DNA from: Reyranella aquatilis
GTDB lineage: Bacteria; Pseudomonadota; Alphaproteobacteria; Reyranellales; Reyranellaceae
NCBI RefSeq assembly: GCF_020880995.1
Contig: NZ_JAJISD010000004.1
Coordinates: forward strand, 372,001-436,000
DNA length: 64,000 bases
Reading direction: 5' to 3'
Shown here one piece after another: positions 16,659 to 24,271 of the stretch (within the stretch, counting starts at the first letter, position 1; each line of letters starts with the position of its first letter). Below the pieces are notes generated by a model. The model searched no databases, was not told where the DNA came from, and worked only from the letters and a program-made list of their open reading frames with translations. The position numbers were made by a program, and so were the translations under genes.

Positions 16659-17435
16659 CTAAGGCCGGACCGCCGGAGTCTCGAGTTTCATGCCCTTGGC
16701 TCGCTCCATGAGATAGAGCTCCAGCGCGACATACTCCGGTGCATCGAGCGACCAGGCTTCGGCGCGGATGCCGACCAGGCAATTGCGCAGCCGCCGCTTC
16801 AGCGAACCCAGCGCCTGCCATTCCAGGCGGTAGATCGGATACCCGGTGGGATGCGCCTCGGGAATGACGATCCCCGCCAGCTTCTTGCCGGCATTGTCGT
16901 CGTGGCAGATCGCACAGGACAGGTTGAGTTGGCCCTGGCGGCGCCGATAGATGCCCTCGCCCTGCGCGCGGAACGCATCGACGACGGGACCGTACGGCGG
17001 CGCGATCGGCATGCCGCGCGACTGGTGGGCGACGTAGGCTTCGAGGGAAAGCAGGTCGCGGTTCTCCGGCGGCAGCCGCTCGGCCTTCTGGTTCTCGGTG
17101 CGACACATATTGATGCGGCCTTCGAGATCGACCGGCCGGTCGGCACCCTGCGGGATCGCGGGGTAGCGCGTGGCGACGCCCTTCATGCTGTCGGCCGCGA
17201 CGCCGTGACAGTCGGCACAGGACTTGTTCTCGGCGCCCGCCGGCTTCGCCCAGAGCTGGCCACCGAGCTGGACGAACAGCATGCCGGGATTGGCGGTGTC
17301 GTCGTCCTGCATCTTCTGCAGGGCCTCGCCCATGTCCTGGTAGCCGGAGCGGCGCTTGTCCGCGCCCGCCTGGGCCGCGGCATAGGATGCGGCGAAGACC
17401 AGCGCGAGACCGAAGGCCAGAAGCCGCGCGGTCAT
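16659..17435 (-). CDS. soxA: SoxA, sulfur-oxidising c-type cytochrome subunit
   Basis: A 258-residue periplasmic dihaem SoxA. The signal peptide runs MTARLLAFGLALVFAASYAAAQA. Haem sites are CADCH near residue 73 and CAICH near 174. The active-site cysteine that carries the sulfane ligand is in RNCLVGIRAE near residue 218. With SoxX it forms the SoxAX cytochrome that links thiosulfate to the SoxY cysteine. It is the last gene of the operon and overlaps soxZ by four bases. The length and all three motifs are complete, so a functional protein is expected. Confidence 0.95.
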   Translation of the reverse strand: MTARLLAFGLALVFAASYAAAQAGADKRRSGYQDMGEALQKMQDDDTANPGMLFVQLGGQLWAKPAGAENKSCADCHGVAADSMKGVATRYPAIPQGADRPVDLEGRINMCRTENQKAERLPPENRDLLSLEAYVAHQSRGMPIAPPYGPVVDAFRAQGEGIYRRRQGQLNLSCAICHDDNAGKKLAGIVIPEAHPTGYPIYRLEWQALGSLKRRLRNCLVGIRAEAWSLDAPEYVALELYLMERAKGMKLETPAVRP

Positions 17436-17752
17436 TCGACGGCGATGGCCACGCGCTCCTCGGCGGCGAAGCCCTCGTCGCCCGTCCAGCGCAGGACCAC
17501 CGTGCCGCTCTCGCGGGCCTGGGCGAAAAAGGAGACGAACGGGTTGGCCGCGATCGCGGGCGACATCTCCATCGCGAAGATCTCGGCGCCGTTCCAGGTC
17601 GCGGTGAAGCGCTCGATGATGTTGCGCGGGATGATGCGGCCGTTCGGACCGGGCCGGAAGCCGGTCTCCATCGGGTGCAGGATCAGCGCCTTGATCTCGA
17701 CGACCTCGCCACGCCTGGCGGTCTTGGGGGCGTTCACCAGGATGTTCGACAT
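17432..17752 (-). CDS. soxZ: SoxZ, sulfur-compound chelating protein
   Basis: A 106-residue immunoglobulin-like SoxZ that pairs with SoxY to form the carrier complex of the Sox pathway. Family features: RGEVVEIKALILHPMETGFRPGPNGRIIPRNII at the start, FTATWNGAEIFAMEMSPAIAANPFVSFFAQ in the middle and GTVVLRWTGDEGF near the end. ATG 17752 shares one base with the soxY stop (TGATG), and the soxZ stop overlaps soxA by four bases, so translation through the three genes is coupled. No signal peptide: it travels with Tat-exported SoxY. Confidence 0.95.
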   Translation of the reverse strand: MSNILVNAPKTARRGEVVEIKALILHPMETGFRPGPNGRIIPRNIIERFTATWNGAEIFAMEMSPAIAANPFVSFFAQARESGTVVLRWTGDEGFAAEERVAIAVE

Positions 17753-18198
17753 CAGGGCGACTCCTCGAGACAGGCGGCCAGCGTCACGATCACGTCGGCG
17801 CCGCCGCTCCAGAACCTGCCGTCGCTCGTCTCGGCGATGGCGATGATGCGCTGGCTGTCGCCCAGCTTGACGCGCGTGCCGACCACGGCCTTGCCGTTGC
17901 GCGGGCCGAGCCGTGCCGAGAAGACGTTGGGCTGGGGGTTCTTCTCGTTGAAGACATGGATCGCCTTCACATGGTCGGCCTCCGACATGGGGCTCTCGAC
18001 CGTCACGGTGAGCGGCACGGTGCTGCCGTTCTCGACCAGCGGCGGCACGTCGAGCTTGACCCGGCCCTCGGTCGGCGTGGCCGTTCCGACGACCTTGCGG
18101 ATCGCCTCGGCCATGGCTTCCTGTGTCGCGGACGCGGGCGCCAGCGGCAGGACGAGTACGGCGGCGGTGGTGCCGGTCAGGAAGCGACGTCGGTCCAT
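17752..18198 (-). CDS. soxY: SoxY, sulfur carrier protein, with atypical C-terminus
   Basis: A 148-residue SoxY. Tat signal MDRRRFLTGTTAAVLVLPLAPASA; the carrier domain includes VPPLVENGSTVPLTVTVESPMSEADHVKAIHVF and NPQPNVFSARLGPRNGKAVVGTRVKLGDSQRIIAIAETSDGRFWSG. The C-terminus reads VIVTLAACLEESP. The swinging-arm cysteine is retained (five residues from the end), but the classical GGCGG motif is replaced by AACLEESP. The stop is complete and shared with soxZ, so this is not a truncation. The altered arm may change how SoxA, SoxB or SoxCD reach the cysteine. Confidence 0.92.
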   Translation of the reverse strand: MDRRRFLTGTTAAVLVLPLAPASATQEAMAEAIRKVVGTATPTEGRVKLDVPPLVENGSTVPLTVTVESPMSEADHVKAIHVFNEKNPQPNVFSARLGPRNGKAVVGTRVKLGDSQRIIAIAETSDGRFWSGGADVIVTLAACLEESP

Positions 18199-18633
18199 TC
18201 AATCCTTCAGGGTCACGAGATAGGCCACGACATCCTCGACCTGCTCGGCCGAGAGGATCGTCTTGCCGTCGAATGCACGGGCGACCCGCTGCAGGCCACC
18301 GGTCCGATAATAGGCCGGCATGATCGTGTCGGCATTGAGACGCGTCCCGTCGACGATGCGCAGGCGCAGCTGACCCTCCGACCAGCGGGAGCCGGCGCCC
18401 GCGAGGCTGGGTGCGAGATCTCCCTGGAAGCGCTCCTCGGCGATCGGCCCGGAATGGCACAGCAGACAGAGGCCGGTGCTGCGACTGGCCACGATGGCGC
18501 GGCCCCGTGCGGCATCGCCCGGCCTGCCGGTGAGCGAGGTGGGGATCGCATCGTCCACGATCTGCGGCGTGACGGGTTGGGCGGCAGCGGCCTGGGCACC
18601 GAGCAGGAGGGCGAGGACAGGCAGGATCCGCAT
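18199..18633 (-). CDS. soxX: SoxX, monohaem cytochrome c
   Basis: A 144-residue SoxX. Signal peptide MRILPVLALLLGAQAAAAQP; one haem site CLLCHSGP near residue 56; the distal ligand Met may be in ADTIMPAYYRTGGL, typical of SoxX, followed by LSAEQVEDVVAYLVTLKD. It forms SoxAX with SoxA. An ATG at 18633 starts the signal peptide cleanly; one at 18645 would overlap fccB. The stop directly abuts the soxY start codon. In this operon soxX precedes soxYZA. Confidence 0.93.
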   Translation of the reverse strand: MRILPVLALLLGAQAAAAQPVTPQIVDDAIPTSLTGRPGDAARGRAIVASRSTGLCLLCHSGPIAEERFQGDLAPSLAGAGSRWSEGQLRLRIVDGTRLNADTIMPAYYRTGGLQRVARAFDGKTILSAEQVEDVVAYLVTLKD

Positions 18634-18637
18634 CGCG

Positions 18638-19894
18638 TCAACCAAAGGTCTCGGCGACGATGGTGTGGAACCAGCTCGATGCGTAGAGCGCTTCCTGGCC
18701 CCGCAGACCGCCCACGGCGACCAGCGGGCTGACGCCGCCAGCCCCGGGAACGTCGGCGAGTTGGCCCTTGTCGGGGCGATAGACGCCGGCGATCGAGATC
18801 CCGTAGTCGGCCGCCAGAAGGCTGTAGCAGGTATTGATCAGGATCGGCTCCTGCGGCTTCTCTCCCGCCAGCAGGCGCACGAGGGCGGCGGCGCACACCT
18901 TGGCCTGGGCATTGGCCGCGAAGGCGGACTTCGGCATACCGCCCATGATGGCCGCATCGCCCAGCACGTGGATGTTCGGCCGCAGCGTCGATTCGAAGGC
19001 GACGGGTTCGACCGGGCACCAGCCGGTACGGTCGGCGACGCCGGCCTGGGCGGCGATGGCGCCGGCCTTCTGCGGCGGGATCACGTTGGCGACGGCGGCC
19101 TTGTGGCTGCCGAATTCGGTCGTCAGCGTCAGCGTCGCGGGATCGACCGAGGTCACCTTGCCGCCCTGGCTGAGCGGCACCCATTCGATCATGCCGGGAT
19201 AGAGTTCGGCCCAGCCGTTCTGGAACAGGCGCTGCTTGGAGAAGGCATCCTTGGCGTCGAGCAGCAGCAGCTTCGACTTCGGCTTCCAGATCTTCAGCCA
19301 GTAGGCGATCAGGCTGGCGCGCTCGTAAGGGCCGGGCGGACAGCGGAAGGGATTGGCCGGCGCCGACATCACGACCAGCCCGCCATCCTCCATCGCCTGC
19401 AGCTGCCGGCGCAGCAGGACGGTCTGCGCGCCCGCCTTCCAGGCATGCGGCATCTTCTGCGCCGCGGCCTCGTCGTAGCCGGCGATGGCGCCCCAGTTGA
19501 AATCGATCCCGGGAGACATGACCAGCCGGTCGTAGGAAAGCCGGTTGCCGTCGGCCAGCGCCACCGTCTTCGCCTCGGCATCGACCGCCGTCGCGCTCGT
19601 CTGCGCGACGGTGACTCCTGCGCCCTTGAGCCCGTCGTAGCGGAACTGCTGCTGGTCGATCTCGCGCAGGTTGGCGAGCACGGCGTTGCTGAACGGGCAG
19701 GACGTGTAGATGGGATTGGGCTCGACCAGGGTGACGTCGAGCGTGGGCTGCAGGGCCTTCAGCGTGCGCGCCGCCGTGGCGCCGCCGAAGCCACCGCCGA
19801 TCACGACGACCCGGGCCTTGCCCTGCGCCGACACGACCGCGGGCGCGAGGCCGGCGGCGACGGTGAACTTCAGGAAATGCCGGCGCGTCGCCAT
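18638..19894 (-). CDS. fccB: Flavocytochrome c sulfide dehydrogenase flavoprotein subunit (FccB/SoxF)
   Basis: A 418-residue periplasmic flavoprotein. Tat signal MATRRHFLKFTVAAGLAPAVVSA; FAD-binding VVVIGGGFGGATAARTL; a cysteine in YTSCPFSNAVL at the position that covalently holds FAD; a redox cysteine pair in PFRCPPGPYERAS and INTCYSLLAADYGIS; FAD contacts NIHVLGDAAIMGGMPKSAFAANAQAK. It oxidises sulfide to sulfur and passes electrons to a cytochrome c subunit. Here the gene is sandwiched between a small cytochrome c gene and soxX, and probably supports Sox turnover. Confidence 0.93.
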   Translation of the reverse strand: MATRRHFLKFTVAAGLAPAVVSAQGKARVVVIGGGFGGATAARTLKALQPTLDVTLVEPNPIYTSCPFSNAVLANLREIDQQQFRYDGLKGAGVTVAQTSATAVDAEAKTVALADGNRLSYDRLVMSPGIDFNWGAIAGYDEAAAQKMPHAWKAGAQTVLLRRQLQAMEDGGLVVMSAPANPFRCPPGPYERASLIAYWLKIWKPKSKLLLLDAKDAFSKQRLFQNGWAELYPGMIEWVPLSQGGKVTSVDPATLTLTTEFGSHKAAVANVIPPQKAGAIAAQAGVADRTGWCPVEPVAFESTLRPNIHVLGDAAIMGGMPKSAFAANAQAKVCAAALVRLLAGEKPQEPILINTCYSLLAADYGISIAGVYRPDKGQLADVPGAGGVSPLVAVGGLRGQEALYASSWFHTIVAETFG

Positions 19895-19904
19895 GCCCGC
19901 TCCG

Positions 19905-20198
19905 CTATTCGGGCTGCGCGGCGAACCAGGCCGCGATGGCCTGGGTCTGCTGGTCGTCGAAGCCCTTGGCGATGCGGCCCATCACGCTCGAGGGCCAGGC
20001 GCCGCTGCGATACTCGCGCATGAAGGTGACGATATCCTCGGCCTTGCGGCCGTTGATGTGCGGAATCACCGAATCCGCCACCTTCTTAGGCGCATGGCAG
20101 CCGGTGCAGGAACTGGCGCCCGGCGGCGCATCGGCCGCCGTTGCCGGGCCGACCAGCAGCACGATGCTGGCCAGGCCCGACAGCAGCGCGCGATGCAT
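19905..20198 (-). CDS. Monohaem cytochrome c
   Basis: A 97-residue periplasmic cytochrome c. Signal peptide MHRALLSGLASIVLLVGPATA; haem site SCTGCHAPKK near residue 31; a possible axial Met in SSVMGRIAKGF near residue 71; end TQAIAAWFAAQPE. It lies between the molybdenum hydroxylase large subunit (TGATG overlap) and fccB (10 bases). It could be the electron acceptor for either: dihaem FccA is normal for flavocytochrome c, while periplasmic Mo hydroxylases of the isoquinoline-oxidoreductase type also use a separate cytochrome c. Confidence 0.9.
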   Translation of the reverse strand: MHRALLSGLASIVLLVGPATAADAPPGASSCTGCHAPKKVADSVIPHINGRKAEDIVTFMREYRSGAWPSSVMGRIAKGFDDQQTQAIAAWFAAQPE

Positions 20199-22369
20199 CA
20201 GGCGCCCTTCTTCAGATCGTTGTTCATCAGCGGCAGGTTGCGCACGCGCTTGCCGGTCGCCTTGGCAATCGCGTTCAGCACGGCCGGCGCCGCGACGGCG
20301 ATGGTCGGCTCGCCGACGCCGCCCCAGAAATCGTGGGTCGGCACGAGAACCGTCTCGACGTCGGGCATCTCGTCGATGCGCATCACGTTGTAGCTGTCGA
20401 AGTTGGTCTGCTCGACCGCCCCGTCCTTGACCGTGATCTCGCCGTACAGCGCGGCCGACAGGCCGTAGACGAACGAGCCCGCGACCTGGCGGTCGATCTG
20501 CGCCGGATTGACCACGTGGCCGGGATTGGTGGCCGCGGTGATCTTGTGGATCTTGAGCTGGCCGTCCTTGCTCACCGACACTTCGGCGACGCCGGCGACG
20601 TAGCTGCCGTAGCCCATGACCTGCGAAATGCCGTGGAAGCGGCCCTCGGGCAGCGGCTTGCCGTAGCCCGCCTTGTCGCAGGCCGCCTTCAGCACCGCCG
20701 CCCACTTGGGCTTCAGGTACTTGAGGCGGAAGGCCAGCGGATCCTGGCCCGCCGCTGCCGCCAGCTCGTCCATGAAGCATTCCATGTAGACGGCGTTCTG
20801 GTTCACGTTCACGCCGCGCCAGAAGCCCGCCGTGATATGCGGATTGCGCATCGCATGGTCGATCATCAGGTTCGGGATGTCGTAGCCGTAGGCGGCCTCG
20901 ACCCCGGACTGCATGAGCCCCTGGAAGGCGATGGGATCCATGCCGTTCACCAGGTTCTGCGGCAGCAGCGACGCCAGGATCGACTGGCCCGAGAGACGGA
21001 TCTGCAGGCCGACCAGGTTGCCCTGGGCGTCGAGACCGGCCGTCAGCTTGGCCATCGTCGTCGGATGGTACTGGCAGTGCGTCATGTCTTCTTCGCGCGA
21101 CCAGATGAGCTTGATCGGCGTGCCGGGCATCTGCTTGGCGGCGAGCACCGCCTGCCGGACATAGTCCGACCGGCCGCGACGGCCGAAGCCGCCGCCCAGC
21201 ATCAGCTTGTAGACTTCGCACTGCGAGACCGGCAGGCCGGCCGCCTCGGACGCCGCGGCAAGCGCCGCCTCGCCGTTCTGTGTGCCGCACCAGACCTCGC
21301 ACTTGTCGGCCGTGTAGCGCGCGGTGGCGTTCATCGGCTCCATGGTGACGTGGTGCTGGTAGGGGAAGCTGTAGACGGCCTCGACCTTCTTGGCTGCGCC
21401 CTCGATCGCCTTCTGCGCGTCGCCCGCCTTGTTGCCGACGAAGGCCTCCTTGGCGTCGAGACCTTCCTTCAGCATCGCGTTGATCGTCGCGGTCGAGACC
21501 TTGCCGAGGTCGCCGATGTCCCAGTTGGTGACGACGGCATCGAGCGCGGTCTTGGCCTGCCAGTAGGTGTCGGCCACCACCACGACGGCATTGCCGTCGA
21601 TCGCGAAGATCTTCTTCACGCCGGGCATCTTCTCGGCCTTGCCGGCGTCGAAGTCCTTGAGCTTGCCGCCGATCACCGGGCAGGCGCGCACGGTGGCGTT
21701 CAGCAGGCCCGGCATCGTGTAGTCCATGCCGTACATCTGCTGGCCCGTGACCTTCTCGACCGTGTCGAGCCGCTTCAGCGGCTTGCCGGCGATCTTCCAG
21801 TCCTTGGGATCCTTGAGCTTCACTTCCTTGGGCGGCTCGAGCGCCGACGCCGCCGCGGCGACCGCGCCATAGGTCACCGTCTTGCCCGAGGCCTTGTGGG
21901 TGATGATGCTGTTGGCCGCGCTGCATTCGGCGGCCGGCACGTTCCACTGCTTGGCCGCCGCCGCGATCAGCATCTCGCGGGCGGTCGCGCCGCCCTCGCG
22001 GACATATTGCTGGCTCTCGCGGATGCCGCGGCTGCCGCCGGTCGAGAAGTTCCTCCAGACGCGGTTGCGCTTCAGGTTCTCGCCGGGAGTCGGATACTCC
22101 CAGGTGACCTTGCTCCAGTCGCAGTCGAGTTCCTCGGCCACGAGCTGGCAGAGACCGGTGAGCGTGCCCTGTCCCATTTCCGAACGGGCGATGCGGATCA
22201 CCACCTTGTCGTCGGGATGGATGACCACCCAGGCGTTCAGTTCCTTGACGGCCTGGGCCTGCGCCTCGTTCCCTTCGAAGGGAAGGTGGAAGCCCAGCGA
22301 GAAGCCGCCGGCGACGGCGGCGCCGCTGACGAGAAAGCCGCGACGGCCGAGAGAAGTCTGGATCGTCAT
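20198..22369 (-). CDS. Molybdenum hydroxylase large subunit (isoquinoline 1-oxidoreductase beta-like)
   Basis: A 723-residue Tat-exported (GRRGFLVSGAAVAGG) xanthine-dehydrogenase-family subunit of the IorB type. Molybdopterin-binding features: IARSEMGQGTLTGLCQLVAEEL, STGGSRGIRESQ, PYQHHVTMEPMNATARY, LMLGGGFGRRGRSDYV, FWRGVNVNQNAVYMECFMDELA, and the C-terminal GVGEPTIAVAAPAVLNAI with the catalytic Glu in VGEPT. Such enzymes hydroxylate or dehydrogenate N-heterocycles or aldehydes in the periplasm. The 2Fe-2S subunit lies 15 bases upstream and the cytochrome c overlaps its stop. Its place at the head of a Sox operon is unusual. Confidence 0.93.
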   Translation of the reverse strand: MTIQTSLGRRGFLVSGAAVAGGFSLGFHLPFEGNEAQAQAVKELNAWVVIHPDDKVVIRIARSEMGQGTLTGLCQLVAEELDCDWSKVTWEYPTPGENLKRNRVWRNFSTGGSRGIRESQQYVREGGATAREMLIAAAAKQWNVPAAECSAANSIITHKASGKTVTYGAVAAAASALEPPKEVKLKDPKDWKIAGKPLKRLDTVEKVTGQQMYGMDYTMPGLLNATVRACPVIGGKLKDFDAGKAEKMPGVKKIFAIDGNAVVVVADTYWQAKTALDAVVTNWDIGDLGKVSTATINAMLKEGLDAKEAFVGNKAGDAQKAIEGAAKKVEAVYSFPYQHHVTMEPMNATARYTADKCEVWCGTQNGEAALAAASEAAGLPVSQCEVYKLMLGGGFGRRGRSDYVRQAVLAAKQMPGTPIKLIWSREEDMTHCQYHPTTMAKLTAGLDAQGNLVGLQIRLSGQSILASLLPQNLVNGMDPIAFQGLMQSGVEAAYGYDIPNLMIDHAMRNPHITAGFWRGVNVNQNAVYMECFMDELAAAAGQDPLAFRLKYLKPKWAAVLKAACDKAGYGKPLPEGRFHGISQVMGYGSYVAGVAEVSVSKDGQLKIHKITAATNPGHVVNPAQIDRQVAGSFVYGLSAALYGEITVKDGAVEQTNFDSYNVMRIDEMPDVETVLVPTHDFWGGVGEPTIAVAAPAVLNAIAKATGKRVRNLPLMNNDLKKGA

Positions 22370-22384
22370 GATGCGTCCTCCCCT

Positions 22385-22834
22385 TTAGGCCTTCGCCGCG
22401 GCGTGGATGGCGGCGCGGACCTGCTGGTAGGTGCCGCAGCGGCAGATGTTGGTCATCGCCTCGTCGATGTCGGCATCGGTCGGGTTCGGCTTGGCAGCCA
22501 GCAGCGCCGTCGCCGCCATCACCATGCCGCTCTGGCAGTAGCCGCACTGGGGCACGTCGAGCTCGACCCAGGCCTTCTGGATCTTGTTCAGCACGCCGTT
22601 GGCCGCCAGGGCCTCGATGGTCAGGATCTTCTTGTCGCCCACGCTGTTGACCGGGACGCTGCAGGACCTCACCGGCGCGCCGTCGATATGGACCGTGCAC
22701 GAGCCGCACTGCGCGATGCCGCAGCCATACTTGGTGCCGGTCAGGCCGAGCTGCTCGCGCAGCACCCAGAGAAGCGGCGTGTTCGGATCGGCCGTGTAGT
22801 CGACCGCCTTGCCGTTGACGTTGAGGACAGCCAT
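22385..22834 (-). CDS. 2Fe-2S subunit of the molybdenum hydroxylase (isoquinoline 1-oxidoreductase alpha-like)
   Basis: A 149-residue small subunit. The plant-ferredoxin cluster ligands lie in [17 protein letters not shown] and VRSCSV; the C-terminal helical domain carries the second cluster in [13 protein letters not shown] and [15 protein letters not shown]. It has no signal peptide and would be co-exported with the Tat-bearing large subunit. It transfers electrons from the Mo centre to the cytochrome. First gene of the eight-gene minus-strand operon ending at soxA; the promoter should lie in the 97 bases before it. Confidence 0.94.
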   Translation of the reverse strand: MAVLNVNGKAVDYTADPNTPLLWVLREQLGLTGTKYGCGIAQCGSCTVHIDGAPVRSCSVPVNSVGDKKILTIEALAANGVLNKIQKAWVELDVPQCGYCQSGMVMAATALLAAKPNPTDADIDEAMTNICRCGTYQQVRAAIHAAAKA

Positions 22835-22931
22835 CCCAGTCTCCCGTCGTTCAGGAAATATGGAAGGACCCTAGCCGAGCGGCGCTTCGGAACCTAGCCG
22901 CGACACCGCACTCACGGATGTGTGATGCGCG

Positions 22932-24263
22932 TCAGCGCACGCTCGCTTCAAAAACGCGCCGGAAGTTGCCGCCCAGAAGTTTTGCCGTTTCTTCCGCATT
23001 GAATCGGGTGCGCAGCGCGGCGGCGAGCTGCGGCAGATCGGCGTAGCTCGGCATCGCGCTGCCGCCCACGAGGCCGAGCTGGTCCGTGCCCAGGCCGACA
23101 TGATCGATGCCCGCGATGTCGACCATCCTCGCGAAGCCCTCGGTCGCATAGGCCACGACGTTGGGGAAGTAGGCGGTCACGGGCCAGATGCCGATGACGC
23201 CGCCGGTCGCGGCAATCGCACGGGCATGGTCGGGCAGGATGCGCCGCGTCCAGGCTGCCGGCCGGGTGGTGAGCGACGTATGAGACAGGACCAGTGGCTT
23301 CGTCGTGACCGCCGCCGCCTTCTTCACGAGTTCGAACGGGCCGTGCGCGACGTCGACGACGATGCCCATCGCATTGCAGCGCCGGATCACCTCGGCGCCG
23401 AACGGCGTCAGCCCGTCATGCACGCTGGGCTCGGTCTGGATGTCGCCCAGTTCGTTCGGCCGGTAATGCGTGAGCTGCAGATGGCGCAATGCCCAGCGCT
23501 GGTAGGCTTCGTCGAGCCGCTCGATCCGGCCCTCGAGGAAGTCGGCGCCTTCCGAGGCGACGATCAGCGAGGGCTGGCCCGCGCGCGCCGCGCGCAGCTC
23601 CGCCGCGGTGCGGATGATCGGCATGCCCTGCTCGCGCGCCAGCGCATGCAGGGCGGGAAACGAACGCTGACTGAACGCATAGAGTTCGCCGGGGCGCGGG
23701 TCGCGACTGGGCCGCAGGCGGCCGTCGGTCAGCTTGATGATCGGCGAATCGGAAACCACCGCCAGCGAGATCGCCGCCACGCCGCCCTGGCGCATCGGCT
23801 CGGCGACGGCCGCGGAGGAGCCCCGGCCGAAACTCAACGGCAGCAGATTGCCCGCATGGCTGTGCAGGTCGACCGCCATGCCGTCCGTCGCCTGCGCCAT
23901 GGCCGGCACCGGAAGGCAGAAGAGCGAGCTTGCGGCCATCAGCGTCCGGCGCGACAGGCGCTTCACGGGCACGGCGTCGTGCAGCTGATAGCGCCAGCCC
24001 TGATCATCCGCCGACACGCGCCAGATCCCGTCGAGCGTCACCGCCCCGTCGGCCCGTTTCATCGGCTGCCGCGCCAGCACCTCGACGACCGCCTCCGGAT
24101 TGTCGGGCACGCACCCCGGGCAGCAGCCGGGCTCGGCCATCAACAGGAAACGCTCGTCGCCGCCCAGCGCACTCGCCGCGAGGACAAACCCCGTGATCTC
24201 CACGCGCCTGCCATCGGCCTTGCCGGCGCGTGCCTTCCCGAGGTCGGTCCACGAGAGGCGCAT
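22932..24263 (-). CDS. M19 membrane dipeptidase-like protein with extra N-terminal Cys-rich domain and internal Tat signal
   Basis: A 443-residue frame with two parts. Residues 1-96 form a small domain (DGRRVEITGFVLAAS, RFLLMAEPGCCPGCVPDNPEAVVEVL, GAVTLDGIWRVSADDQGWRYQLHDA) resembling DUF3299-like proteins. Residues 98-123 look like a Tat signal (SRRTLMAASSLFCLPVPAMA). The rest is a peptidase M19 with metal ligands in DLHSHAG, ASEGADF, VDVAHGPF, SHTSL and LGTDQLG. GTG codons at 23972 or 23966 could start the secreted dipeptidase separately within the same frame. It begins eight bases after the redoxin gene. Substrates may be dipeptides or similar amides. Confidence 0.8.
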   Translation of the reverse strand: MRLSWTDLGKARAGKADGRRVEITGFVLAASALGGDERFLLMAEPGCCPGCVPDNPEAVVEVLARQPMKRADGAVTLDGIWRVSADDQGWRYQLHDAVPVKRLSRRTLMAASSLFCLPVPAMAQATDGMAVDLHSHAGNLLPLSFGRGSSAAVAEPMRQGGVAAISLAVVSDSPIIKLTDGRLRPSRDPRPGELYAFSQRSFPALHALAREQGMPIIRTAAELRAARAGQPSLIVASEGADFLEGRIERLDEAYQRWALRHLQLTHYRPNELGDIQTEPSVHDGLTPFGAEVIRRCNAMGIVVDVAHGPFELVKKAAAVTTKPLVLSHTSLTTRPAAWTRRILPDHARAIAATGGVIGIWPVTAYFPNVVAYATEGFARMVDIAGIDHVGLGTDQLGLVGGSAMPSYADLPQLAAALRTRFNAEETAKLLGGNFRRVFEASVR

Positions 24264-24271
24264 CGGTTTCC

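Noticed and set aside
20141-22897. Very long plus-strand open frame (over 900 codons) opposite the molybdenum hydroxylase genes
   Set aside because: It is antisense to clearly conserved genes, its composition is His/Arg/Ala/Gly-rich as in GC-rich shadow frames, and it has no recognisable domain.
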